Shown: positions 1-10,006 of the stretch, in pieces
How positions within the stretch are numbered: the stretch's first letter is position 1
Layout of the letters: each line of letters opens with the position of its first letter
Assembly: GCF_029852145.1 (NCBI RefSeq)
Contig: NC_079979.1
Span: 19,293,901-19,357,900 of the forward strand
DNA from: Microplitis mediator
Taxonomy: Eukaryota; Arthropoda; Insecta; Hymenoptera; Braconidae
Length of the DNA stretch: 64,000 nucleotides
Direction: 5' to 3'
Position numbers and translations under genes: made by a program
Notes under the pieces: generated by a model
What the model was told of the DNA's origin: nothing
Seen by the model: the letters and a program-made list of their open reading frames with translations, nothing else
The model's database searches: none

Positions 1-478
1 TTTCTTAATGACAGCAGTAAACCTTCGGGACAAAAAAGTGCAAATATATCTTCGAGTTTGGCTGACTTACGCAGTCGTCTCACCCCCGACTGCACCGGCA
101 TCACCGGTCTTGCCAACATACAAATAAGCAAAGTGACCAGCGGCCAGCAGGTGATACCTGAGAACGGTATTAATTTGAAAGGAACCAGTGTCACTTTGAC
201 AAAAGTCAAAAATCCAGATGTTAAGTGCGACTTTGTTGGTGTCTCGTCTACTGTTGCCAATATAACGATTCCTCCGACAAATGCCGCTGGTGGTTTAGCT
301 CACGAGCTGTCCAATGGTCCCGACTTAAATCAACATCAGCATCAGCTTCAACATCAGCACCAGCACCAGCATCAACATCAACCCCCGCCGCAACCGCAGG
401 CCTCGTTAGCCAAAGGAAAAAAAAAGAAAAAAAAAGGAACTGGTGCTAGATCATGTGGCGATGACTGGAATCTCGTTG
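1..478 (+). CDS. Unrecognised low-complexity protein, penultimate exon (5' partial)
   Basis: The frame is open from base 1, so the start lies upstream of the window. The exon encodes about 159 residues: a Ser/Thr/Val/Asn-rich stretch containing TGITGLANIQISKV, a His/Gln-rich run at roughly residues 111-129, a Pro/Gln patch, and a basic Lys run near residues 137-146. The exon ends at a donor (GTTG, then GTGAGG). The phase matches exactly the acceptor before 2200: the lone G at 478 joins AG to make a Glu codon, giving DDWNLV-E-SVFTPKD. If the donor is not used, the frame reads through to TGA at 490-492 and ends NLVGEDK. Composition suggests a nuclear, largely disordered protein, which is inference. 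I do not recognise the family. Confidence 0.72.
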
Positions 479-610
479 GTGAGGATAAATGAAATATAAA
501 ATTGATTATTGATTTACTTTTTTTTTATTATTTTACTTGCGACTTTTATTGAAATACAGCAGAGAATTTTATGGTGAAAATTATCAGTATTTTAGCTGTT
601 TGTTTATAAA

Positions 611-792
611 CTGAAGTTAACCGGCGTCTGATAAATTTTGAATTTTTAAAAAACGATTAATTATAAAAAAAATATTCTAAATTTAATTGCACCTCTAGAT
701 TTTTTAATTTTCTCCATGCGGATTTTTTAGTTTTTTTTTTGTAATTTATCTGTGGAAAAAAAATCCGAAAATTTTCTGTCTGTTAACTTCCG
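611..792. mobile_element. Family A MITE, diverged copy
   Basis: Starts CTGAAGTTAAC and ends GTTAACTTCCGG as an inverted repeat, with the family's A/T-rich arms and a central region resembling the 'gcacttgtagaaaatt' core of better preserved copies. It lies in the intron of the 5' gene. No transposase is visible, so it is non-autonomous. Confidence 0.6.
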
Positions 793-1375
793 GGTTATAT
801 TTTAAAAGATAATTTTTATCATACCTCAAATTTATGATTAAAGTATAAAGTTTTAATTGAACTTAGAAATTCAAATTCTGTAACTTTGTACTGCACACCA
901 TGGTAATTTTATAAAAAATCTAGTTCGAGTTTGTTCGTAAATATTCGGCTCTTTTCGTTCATTCCAGAACTAATAGGTTACAAGTTAACCAATCAAGTGA
1001 CGTTTCAAAGTTGGCCCTACGAACCCAACTTTTAAAAACTCATTTTTCTATTAATTCACTAATCGATTGTTATCACAGTAACTTTTACAGCTCCCGAGAA
1101 AGCTAAATTTGAATAGTTTTAATTACAAATTTATTTTATACATAAAAATAAAATTCAAAAAATTTCTTAAGCACGAGTCTCCATGCAGGAAAACTTCTGT
1201 CATACTTTTAAATAAAATATTTTTTTTATTTATGAGAGTGAATGCAGCAGACATGAAAATTCAAAATTTAAAATAAATAAATTAAAATTATGAAATTTAA
1301 AAAAATGCGCATACGGATTTTCATTTATCTGAATACGCATTTTTCAATTTATTACTCTTACATTTTATTAATTGA

Positions 1376-1510
1376 GGGCCAGTTTTTCAAACTGAGTTTA
1401 TTTTTATCCGGGTTTTAATTAATATTGCCAGTATATCTACATATATGTAATATACCAGCAATGATAATTAAACCCGGGTTAAAAATAAACCTGGTTTGAA
1501 AAACTGGCCC
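1376..1510. mobile_element. Short hairpin MITE
   Basis: A 135 bp near-perfect palindrome with terminal repeats GGGCCAGTTTTTCAAAC and GTTTGAAAAACTGGCCC. Inner arms also pair (AACCCGGGTT against ATCCGGGTTTT). It is flanked by TGA on both sides, a plausible 3 bp target duplication. Confidence 0.7.
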
Positions 1511-1841
1511 TGATTTTAAAATTTCAAATCGTCAGACACATTCACACTCATTTTTTATTGCACACCTCGAACGCGAAGCTCTACTGTCACAAAATTTTTT
1601 TATTTTCACAAATACTCCGCAATATTTAAAATTACTAGATAAATTTTACTGTGCAACTGACAAAAATTTGAAAAATATTTTAAGTTAAAATTACTATGCA
1701 CACCATGGTACAAAAAATTCTACATTACCGGTAATTTTCACCACAATTCCATTCTGTCTGCGTAGTAATTTTTCAATAAATTTTTGACGTAAAAAAAATA
1801 CCGACTAATTCTCTGAGTGTAAGAACAAAATACCGCGTACG

Positions 1842-1857
1842 ATTATTATTATTATTG

Positions 1858-1909
<52 letters not shown>

Positions 1910-1939
1910 TATTGTTACTATTATAATTATAATAATTAT
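1842..1939. repeat. (ATT)n microsatellite
   Basis: Long run of ATT/TTA units with a few interruptions (GTCA, ACT, GTT), inside the intron of the 5' gene. Confidence 0.9.
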
Positions 1940-2199
1940 GAAACCGATGTTGTAAATTGTTAATTAATTATAAAAGTACAAACTAGCATATAAAGACAGA
2001 GCATTGTGATAAAAAAAATAGTAATTAACAATACAACAGTGAAAATTTTAAGTACTTAATAAAAATATAAATAATAATTTTTTCTACACAAAACTAAATC
2101 TTTTTTTTTTTAACCACCACTGAACAGTATAAATAATAATTGTTATTGTTGACATGAGAATGAAGTGAGTCGTGTATATTGAGAAAAAATATTTTACAG

Positions 2200-2459
2200 A
2201 GAGCGTATTCACGCCGAAAGATATAGACGAGGATGGAGAAATGGACGACGCAGAGCGTGAACTGGAGGCATTCAAACGTTTCTGTCTGCAATCGGTACCA
2301 CCACCACGTAAGGAGAAGGTTAATCTTAATATTAAAGATATTGTTCTTAAGAAAAAATCTTCTTCTTCTTCATCATCATCGTCCTCATCGTCATCATCCT
2401 CATCGTCATCGTCATCGACCTCTTCAGCAGCCGCAGCGGCTATTATTGCCGCTAATTAA
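2200..2459 (+). CDS. Unrecognised protein, terminal exon
   Basis: Begins after the acceptor ATTTTACAG and continues the upstream frame. It encodes about 85 residues: an acidic segment (PKDIDEDGEMDDAERELEAF) followed by a compact Phe/Cys/Pro motif, a basic VNLNIKDIVLKKK segment, about 20 serines, an alanine run and the stop TAA at 2457-2459. The non-repetitive first 45 residues look like a conserved domain or docking motif, in contrast to the serine tail. The in-phase join to the exon ending at 478 is the main evidence that both belong to one gene. AT-rich 3'UTR follows; AATAAA-type signals lie near 2922-2935 and 3100-3115, without a clear choice. No function is assigned. Confidence 0.72.
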
Positions 2460-4200
2460 TTACTTATTTTTCACTCATTCATTCATTTATTAATAACTTT
2501 TTTTTTTTTTTTAATTCTATGGGTTGAGTTTTAACGGAACAACAAACTGCCATATCAGAACTAACAGGAAATATTTGAATTTAAATTTAAAAATAAAAAT
2601 CAAAATTTTTTACAGCAGAAAAAAATTTTCTTACGACGAAAAAAATTTTTTTTTCCTACGAGATAATTTTTTCTGTGTACAATTAAGTAATTAATGACTT
2701 GTTAATTAATTAAGTGGTCAATAGTAAGTCGATTAAATATAAAATTTGATACGTATGGAGACTGAAAAAGTTTTAATGAGACTTTGGACGTGTCAATTTT
2801 TATTTAATTAAATATGACACGAGATAAATTAAGACGAGCTGCAAAAGCTCACACGTCCGTACGCCGAAACGATTTAATAAATAATCGAGATCAAGATAAT
2901 AGAGATCTCAATTTTTGTTGATAAATAAATAAATATATAAATTGAATAATTAAACAGCATTTTGTACTACGAGCTTTAGAATTAATTATTATTATATAAA
3001 TAATTGTATATGTATTGTATTGTATGTATAGTTAATTGAAAAGTAATTAATTAATAATTAAGAAAGGGTATAATTGTTTTATCAAATAATTATTATGATA
3101 AATAAATAATAAAAATGTCTTTTTTGATAAACAATTACCACGAAATGTATTTTGTAATTCGTCTCGGTGATTTAGTGTCGTAAGAGTAAGTTTTTTTTCT
3201 GTAATTTTTACACGGAAACTTTTTTACGCAACTAAATCACTGTATAGTATAATTTAAAAAAATAATTATAATGTTTAAGTGATAAGAAAAAATTTATTAA
3301 TTATTTTTCCTTTTTTTTTAATCAAATAAAAATTATTATAAAATATTACCGATTGATTAATTAATTATTTTAATTTGTATTGGATACATAATTCATCTCG
3401 CGATGAGAAGGTCGTTTAAATGAAATTACAGTTGTGTAGATCGTCGTGAATAAGAGACGTGTTGGATATTAAATGCAATTTATATTCATCGTCTAGGATA
3501 CGTGAGGGTGGATTTTTTATTTATGCCTGCAGATAATTGTTTATTCGTAATACATATGTCAGTGAGAGTGTGTTTATATGCATATTTTATTCGTGTGTAC
3601 ATATGTGGACAAGGCATGTCGGATTGGCGCCAGATTGCCGCATTAAATATATTTTTCTAGTCTCGTAAACTACGCGTGCTTATTGTTTTTTTTTTATTAT
3701 ATTTTATTGAGGTAAGAAATTTTTATAATTTTTTAGTTTTCCATTTAAAATTATTTTTCTTTTTCGTTCACACGGAAAAAATTGAACTATAAATTAAGAA
3801 CGATAAGTCAAAAAAATGATAAAGTGATCAGTAAAAATTATCACTCTAAATAGTAATTTTTTCGTTTATGATTAAAACGTTAATAATTACAGGATAAGTA
3901 TGAAAATTTATTGTCTATGTAAGAAAAATTAATATTTCAACTTTGAAAATTGTAACTGATACTTAGAAAATTTACGACACGTATTATAAAATTTATTATT
4001 TGAAATGTTAAAATTTGCCATATTGACACCCGGGTTTCGGGTTATAATTTCAAACACTAATTTTTTCCGTGCAGAGTAACGCGAGGTCATAATTTATTGT
4101 AAGACCTCAAAGAATAAGATGGGAAATATTTTTATAAATTTTACTGAAGATATTTTATTGTTTTTTAAAAAAGTACCGAATTTCTGATGCTAATTTTTAT
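2460..4200. other. 3'UTR and intergenic AT-rich DNA
   Basis: Follows the stop of the 5' gene. 2580-2690 carries A/T runs resembling the CACAGAAAAAAA-type MITE seen at 21607. The rest is AT-rich single-copy-looking sequence with no open frame of note. Confidence 0.5.
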
Positions 4201-4400
4201 GATACTGAAGTTAGCAGACGTCTAATAATTTTTGGATTTTTTTTTAGATGATAAACTATAAAAAAAAAATATTTAAAAAAATTGCACCTGTAGTTTTTGA
4301 AATTTTCTACATGTGCATTTTTTTAGTTTTTGTTTTTTTTTTAATTGATTTGGTGAAAAAAAAATTTGAAAATTATTAATTGTCTGTTAACTTCAGGATC
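4201..4400. mobile_element. Family A MITE
   Basis: A 200 bp element from GATACTGAAGTTAGCAGACG to GTTAACTTCAGGATC. The ends are inverted repeats and the interior has the family core, here as 'gcacctgtag' and 'ctacatgtgca' facing each other. Confidence 0.75.
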
Positions 4401-5585
4401 ATTAATTTTTGATAAAAAAAATTTCTATAGAAATTTAGCGAAAAATTAAACTGGAGAATTTATTTTGCTGGTAGTTTTTTTTTATATCATCAAATTACTG
4501 GTCGACTTACCCCTATGCATGTAAAAAAAAAAAGGATGAAGACACTTAGACAGTAGAAATAATTTTAATCTTCGACACTTGACGTCTAAGTATTAATGGA
4601 TAATTACAAGTGTTATATCTATACTTATTTTATCAGTATTATTTCCTGCTGGTTTTTTTAAAAGCTGAGAGTATCTTCCCGTCAAAACGCTCGAAAACTT
4701 ACAAGACTTTTTTTTTTATATTTTATAAAAATTTGACTTACATTTTTTTTTTCACAGCGACTATGAAATTTTTCTATCCCTCAAGTCGGGGTTCAGACAC
4801 ACAATTGGTTCATAAATTTATATATTTATAGAATATATCGCTTACAATTTTTATCAAATTCTAATAAAATTTTGTCCATTTAAATCAACAACGAAAAATA
4901 AAACTCATAAATTTTTTAAAAGAAAACTGACGGAATTTTAATTTTATTTTTCAAATTTTTATTCAAAATTTTCTATACCGTGGGATAAATAATTAAAAAA
5001 TTAATTAATTATTTATAATTTTCCATAAAAATTTGAAAAAATTTTTCTGACATCCAGACTTTGGGGGAGTTTATAAAATATATCCCAGGGTCCATATATA
5101 TAAATACATAAAATATATGTGATTGGAGATGTTCCAGAAGTTGTAAACCAGAGATAGTCTACCAAAGTACGGAGATGAAAGGAAAAGTAATCGGTCAATA
5201 TACAAGGCGGTAAAATTTACACCCGCGGTTTTTACTGTCATTCAAATTATTTTATTTAAGTCTCATATTTTCACTGCATTACAATCTTTATATTAACAAT
5301 ATTTATTTATATATTTATTTATTTATAAAAATCAGTAGCATCCGTAGTCTACACCTTGAATTTATATTTAAATAAGTGCGAGCAAATTTAATTGGTTTAA
5401 GAGCGCGCGGATGAAACCACTCGCTATTTAAAACCAAACATCAAAAGATTTTAAATTTTCTGTCCAGGATGTCATTGTTTTTTTTTATCATCAACAGCAT
5501 CAAGACTTTATTGCACCTCCATAAATTAAATTTTATTTTCTAGTCTTAGCCTTAGACTTAGTCGTTAATTAGCCAATTAATTAAA
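4401..5585. other. Intergenic, no gene seen
   Basis: AT-rich DNA between convergent genes: the 5' gene (plus) and GET1 (minus). The 4610-4831 frame is low-complexity and judged spurious. Poly-T and AT runs only. Confidence 0.5.
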
Positions 5586-6074
5586 TTAAAAAACTAATGA
5601 TTTAGACAAAACAAAAGTTGTGATACCGATCCACATAACTAATGAAATCGAGTCATTGTAAATTCCAGGCCAGCTTAAAAAATAATTAAGCGGCCACAAA
5701 GTACCTTTGGGTAAAACAATTACCGGTTCGTTTCTCCATAATTTGATGAGAACCAACAGCGCAATAGCATTAAATAATTTAGCGACGTAAGTCAAAAATA
5801 ATTGAATTTTATTACGTGCAGATACTCGAGCTGTCATCTGATCGTGGTAACTTTTTTTAAGTAACGTATGTCGTCGTTGAAGTTTTGAGTACTTTGAGAA
5901 CTCGTCGACCATCGATATTTTAGTCATTTCTTGCTCCAGTTGATCCATTTCTGTTTTTATTACCAGTTCACTCGAACTTTCGGCGTATATCCATGAAATT
6001 ATATATTTTATTATCACTGGTACTGTATGAGCAAACACACATATGCTGCTTGATATTATTAATAAATTATTCAT
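5586..6074 (-). CDS. GET1: GET1/WRB, tail-anchored protein insertion receptor subunit
   Basis: A complete 162-residue protein from ATG (6074) to the stop at 5586-5588 in one exon, close to the size of animal WRB/GET1 (about 170 residues). GET1/WRB is the endoplasmic reticulum receptor that, with GET2/CAMLG, docks the GET3/TRC40 ATPase and releases tail-anchored proteins into the membrane. Visible features are an N-terminal hydrophobic segment (residues 3-29), a charged cytosolic coiled coil (about 38-90) with the family hallmark SMVDEFSKYSKLQRR at 54-68, and two C-terminal membrane segments (about 96-113 and 139-160). The coiled coil between TM1 and TM2 is the known GET3-binding part. The start is supported by an acceptor site just upstream (exon begins 6095). 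Identification is from recognised sequence pattern; no search was run. Confidence 0.93.
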   Translation of the reverse strand: MNNLLIISSSICVFAHTVPVIIKYIISWIYAESSSELVIKTEMDQLEQEMTKISMVDEFSKYSKLQRRHTLLKKSYHDQMTARVSARNKIQLFLTYVAKLFNAIALLVLIKLWRNEPVIVLPKGTLWPLNYFLSWPGIYNDSISLVMWIGITTFVLSKSLVF

Positions 6075-6095
6075 ATTTTTTTATAAATAATTCAC

Positions 6096-6349
6096 CTGAA
6101 AAAATTAATTTTTTTAAAAATTTTATTTATTATTTATTACAAATTAAATTTTTTTTTACTTATTAATTAATTCTGAAGTTAGCAGACGTATAAATTTTGA
6201 ATTTTTTTTTTCAAAAATTAATTAGAAAAAAAAAAACTTAAAATTATGCGCTTGCAGATTTTTTTTAAAATCGTTTTTAAAAAATTAGAAGATTATTTGA
6301 CAGCTGACTTCCGAATCAATTATTTATAATTAAATAAAAAAAAACTCAC
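6096..6349 (-). other. GET1 5'UTR intron
   Basis: Read on the minus strand, ATATCCAG followed by GTGAGTTT makes a strong donor at 6350/6349, and TTTTTTCAG ends at 6096, 21 bases upstream of the GET1 ATG. The 254 bp intron is more than half filled by a family A MITE. The untranslated first exon would extend from 6350 towards about 6420-6600; its true start is not visible. Confidence 0.6.
6172..6315. mobile_element. Family A MITE, short internally deleted copy
   Basis: TCTGAAGTTAGCAGACG at the left and GCTGACTTCCGA at the right, with a shortened core. It sits inside the GET1 5'UTR intron. Confidence 0.6.
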
Positions 6350-6350
6350 C

Positions 6351-8595
6351 TGGATATGAATTATTTATTTTGAAAAAAAATTTTGAGTTGTATTTACATT
6401 CTGTTTATTTTGACAATTTTTAGGTTATGAGTACATGTGCAAATTTTATGTCATGTGGAATTTTTAAAATTGATTTGGCGTAAAAAAAAAAATTTGTTAA
6501 TTAAAGAAGAAATTTTTTAAATTTGGAAATTATTAATTTTAATTAGAGAAAGTTTTTAATTAATTGACATTCGGTAAAATGTCTGGATCACGTAGTCAGT
6601 GAGAACTTCCGTCATTTTGAATCAATGAGATTTTAAATAAATTGATAATTTTTTTTTTTAGAAGAATTTAATGAAAAATTAGAAATTTTTTAGTTCTGTT
6701 ATTAATTCAAAATTCAATAGTACAATTAGCGGACATCTGACAATTTTTAAAACTTTGAAATAATAGATTCAAATGATTATAAAATAAAAATATAAAAATC
6801 CATGTTTAAAGAATTCAAAATTCAGTACATGCATTTTTTTAAATTTAATTTTTTTAATTAATTAATTTTTCTACGTCTAATTAAAAAATTTCGTATGTCT
6901 ATTACACTTATACTCATATTCAAAATTACGATTTTTTTACCCCCAAATAGAGTATTTGACATCAATATGACCCAGTCAAAAAAATTGCAATGTGGGGAGA
7001 AGTGGGTCGGCAAAAAAATTCAAATTTTTCTTATGATAAAAATAATTTTGACATGAAATTCATTTATAAAAATTTTTACGTGGCCCAAATTACCCAGTGA
7101 CGTGTCTGCCGCCTTAAATGTACAAAAAAAAAAAATCTGGGAGCCCATTTTGCCCCTTATAATTTTATCGTACGTTTTTTTTAATTATTCGTCAGCAAAA
7201 AAAAATTAAAAAATTTTTTTCACTGAATTAATTAAAAAATTATTTCAATTGTCTAATTACTATTTTTTAAAATGTAATTAAAATAATTATAAGAAGACAT
7301 AAATATAGGAATTAAAAATATAAATAGAGAAAAAAAATAAAATGATTTAATTAATGACTAATACTGTAATCAGTAGCACAGAAGTCGGTTTTCTTGTACA
7401 AGTAGAGATGTTTAGTAGTAAAAAATTAGGGATTAAGAATCTCTGAGTATCAGGTAAAATGTAAAATGCGTTGTGTTAAACACTCGAGGAATCTCTAAGA
7501 AATCAACGACGGGAATAGAAGTAAAAATATAAATAAATAAAATAATAAAAGGTAAGAATGAGCGGAGATAATAATAAAGCGGAACGAGAAAAGTTTAAGT
7601 CCAAAGTATCGCGAGTACGCGCGTGTTTATTTTTTTTTATGGTTTTCTTACTGTACTCGTTATTTCTTATTTACATTCTTGAGATCTTTGGATGTGCAAT
7701 GTGAAATGTTAAATGTGCAATGTGCAATGACAGTAGAGGTAACTCGCGAATTCAAAGTGAGTTTAACTATTTTACGTACGTAGATTATACATTACACAGA
7801 ACATAGAGTCTGGGTTTACTTAAAAGAGTTTTGCTGGAGATTATACGTCTGTAAAACCTGGAGAAAGACATTCCGTTTTGCTAATCTACTTCGTGGAATG
7901 CGAATCCTACATACTCATTGCTTTTATTTTATTACGTACTTTAAATTGTTGCAGATATTTTTATCTTTGGGAATTAAATAATTATTTTCTGAGTTTTTAT
8001 TTTATTAAATAGTATTTTAGTAACTATACACAAGTATACTGAAGAGAATTTTGCGGAGAACGCAGATTAAATGAGGAGTGAATGCGAGCGGATGACTGAT
8101 TATTATTTAATCCCCTCGAAATGAAATTTACTCTTGTATGCAAAAATAGAGACCGTACTCGCGGTAAAAAAAAATGAATATTATGACAGTTCTTAATTGA
8201 CAAAAATAATAAATCATTTGAAAGCTGTCATGTTAAAATTTGCAAACGCATAATTTGAAACATTGTTAAATAATTTCTCATAACTTGATAATTTTCCGGG
8301 AATCACAAATTATAACTGAGACAGATTATAGGTAGTTATCCTCAGCATCATTAGCGACGTTTGTCAGTCAGTTTCCAATGTAATGCACTGTAATGTTGTG
8401 TATTTTATATAATAATAAGTTTGAGCTAACTTAAGATCTGCTTCACTTGACTCGAGTCTTTCCTTTATTTTCATCTAGGTCTATTCTTGTTTGCCGACGA
8501 TTTATAAAGATATGTTTTACAATAACAATAATAATCTTTTGCTGAAATTCTTAGGGAATAAGTGCATCTAATTTTAGGGCTGAAAAATTTCTGTA
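6351..8595. other. GET1 upstream and intergenic region
   Basis: Contains the presumed GET1 promoter (about 6400-6620; AGTCAGTGAGAAC near 6594 is initiator-like). A degenerate half of a family A MITE follows (about 6716-6850). Two stretches near 6935-7010 and 7075-7165 carry ACCCCCAAAT and GCCCATTTTGCCCC and look like ends of the GGGGCAAAATGG repeat group. 7690-7740 has short repeats of 'gtgcaatgtg'. No gene seen. Confidence 0.45.
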
Positions 8596-9176
8596 CATGG
8601 AAAGAAAATTATGGAAACGGTTCCCATAATTCTATTAAATTTTTTCCTATACCAGCAAAGGAATTATGACCATAAATTATGGGAACAGTTCCTATAATTA
8701 TAGGAATCGTTCCTATAATTATAGGAATCGTTCCTATAATTTAAAGGAATTGTTCCTATAATATTATGGGTAGCATTCCCTTAAATTATAGGAATCATTC
8801 CCATAATATTATAGGAATGGTTCCCATAATTATAGGAACAGTTCCTATAATTATGGGAATGCTACCCATAACGTTATAGGAACGGTTCCTATAATTATGG
8901 GAATGGTTCCTATAATTATAGGAATTGTTCCTATAATTATAGGAATTGTTCCTATAATTTAAAGGAATTGTTCCTATAATATTATGGGTAGCATTCCCAT
9001 AAATTATAGGAACCATTCCCATAATATTATAGGAATGGTTCCCATAATTATAGGAACTGTTCCTATACCATTATAGGAACCATTCCTATAATATTTTGGG
9101 AATGGTTCCCATACTATCATGAAAAAATGAATTTAAAGAAAAATGTGGTAATCACTTCTACAATACACAGAAATAT

Positions 9177-9191
9177 TATTAAATATAAAAA
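9177..9191. repeat. Target-site duplication, left copy
   Basis: TATTAAATATAAAAA, identical to 9628-9642 on the other side of the SINE. The flanking family C sequence resumes after the right copy. Confidence 0.85.
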
Positions 9192-9627
9192 AAAGCGGCT
9201 GAGGCAGCCGTTCGGCACGCGCGTGGCTCGGGCGATCACCGAAGTTAAATAGCATCGAGCATGGTTACTATTTGGCTGGGTGACCGCTTAGCCACGCGTT
9301 GGGCTCGAACGAAGGTCTCTGATCGTTAGGGGCGGGATGAAGAGCCAGTGATCGGTAAAATGGGAATTTTATCGACCACTGGAGCTTCACCCAAAACCGA
9401 AACTGTACTGACTAAGGTTTTCTCTGTGGTTTCTCTAGTCACTGCACCCTCCATTACACAAGGGAGGTAGCAGGGCATCACCGTAATGATGCAGTACAGT
9501 CAAAAGCACAAGTCGGGCCACAGCCGCAAAAAAAAATTAAAAAGAGGCGAGAAAATGGGAGAAATTGAATGTAAAGTCTTGTAAAACACGATGAGTGATA
9601 CAAGTAAAATTAAAACAAAAAAAAAAA
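9192..9627 (+). mobile_element. 5S-rRNA-derived SINE (SINE3-like retroposon)
   Basis: The head (about 9219-9300) resembles 5S rRNA: GATCACCGAAGTTAAATAGC, then CATCGAGCATGGTTACTATT and GGCTGGGTGACCGC, covering the box A, intermediate element and box C promoter positions. CGCGTGGCT and AGCCACGCG flank it and can pair. A GC-richer body of about 230 bp follows, ending in an A-rich tail. A 15 bp direct repeat TATTAAATATAAAAA lies on both sides (9177-9191 and 9628-9642), as expected for LINE-mediated insertion. The host element has an uninterrupted relative at 18456-18974. 5S-headed SINEs are an established class (SINE3, described in zebrafish); membership here is inferred from the head. Confidence 0.82.
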
Positions 9628-9642
9628 TATTAAATATAAAAA
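9628..9642. repeat. Target-site duplication, right copy
   Basis: Right partner of the 15 bp duplication bordering the 5S-derived SINE. Confidence 0.85.
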
Positions 9643-10006
9643 CAAAAATTCAAACATTGGAAGAAAAATTTGTATTTGGCCAAAAAATTAAAATTTTTAA
9701 CAAAAACTTTTATCTTTTGAAGAAATTTAGCGTCGAAGAAGCTTCATTTGAATCTCTCCGTATCGTGAGAAAAATTTCTACACTATTTTGCAAAAAAAAA
9801 ATTTTAATGATATTATGGGAATGCTTCCCATAACATTATGGGAATGGTTCCCATAATGGTATAGGCATTGTACCCATACCATTATGGGAAACATTCCCAT
9901 ATATTATGGGTATCATCCCTATAATGGTATGGGTAAAATTTCACTACCATTATGGGAATTATTCCCATAATGCATAGTAAAAATTCTCATAATTTTCTTT
10001 CCGTGT

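Larger units (their letters stand above)
479..2199 (+). other. Intron, alternatively retained at its 5' end
   Basis: A GT-AG intron of 1721 bp between the two exons of the 5' gene. The first 14 bases can also be translated up to an in-frame TGA at 490-492, so retention plus early polyadenylation would give a shorter protein. It holds a family A MITE (611-792), a 135 bp hairpin MITE (1376-1510) and an ATT microsatellite (from 1842). A GCACACCATGGTA motif occurs twice (near 893 and 1699), probably an older repeat. Confidence 0.6.
8596..10006. mobile_element. Family C element carrying a SINE insertion
   Basis: Ends CATGGAAAGAAAATTATGG and CATAATTTTCTTTCCGTG form a TIR. The left 500 bp is a chain of about 20-40 bp palindromic units based on TTCCCATAAT/ATTATGGGAA, and the right end repeats the theme. 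The middle (about 9120-9180 and 9640-9800) is the same unique core as the element at 18456-18974 in reverse orientation, interrupted at 9192-9627 by a 5S-derived SINE. Without the SINE it is still longer than the 519 bp copy because the palindromic units are expanded. Confidence 0.8.

Noticed and set aside
225..449. Second frame within the first exon
   Set aside because: Shadow frame over the CAC/CAG repeat of the real coding exon.
8795..9022. Minus-strand ORF of repeated NYRNNSYNYRN / PIIIGT units that looks like a repeat protein
   Set aside because: It is the translation of the TTCCCATAAT palindromic chain of a family C element; the same happens at 13246-13611.
9591..9833. Plus-strand ORF of 80 codons
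   Set aside because: Spans the SINE tail and family C core; the corresponding region of the 18456-18974 copy does not keep the frame.
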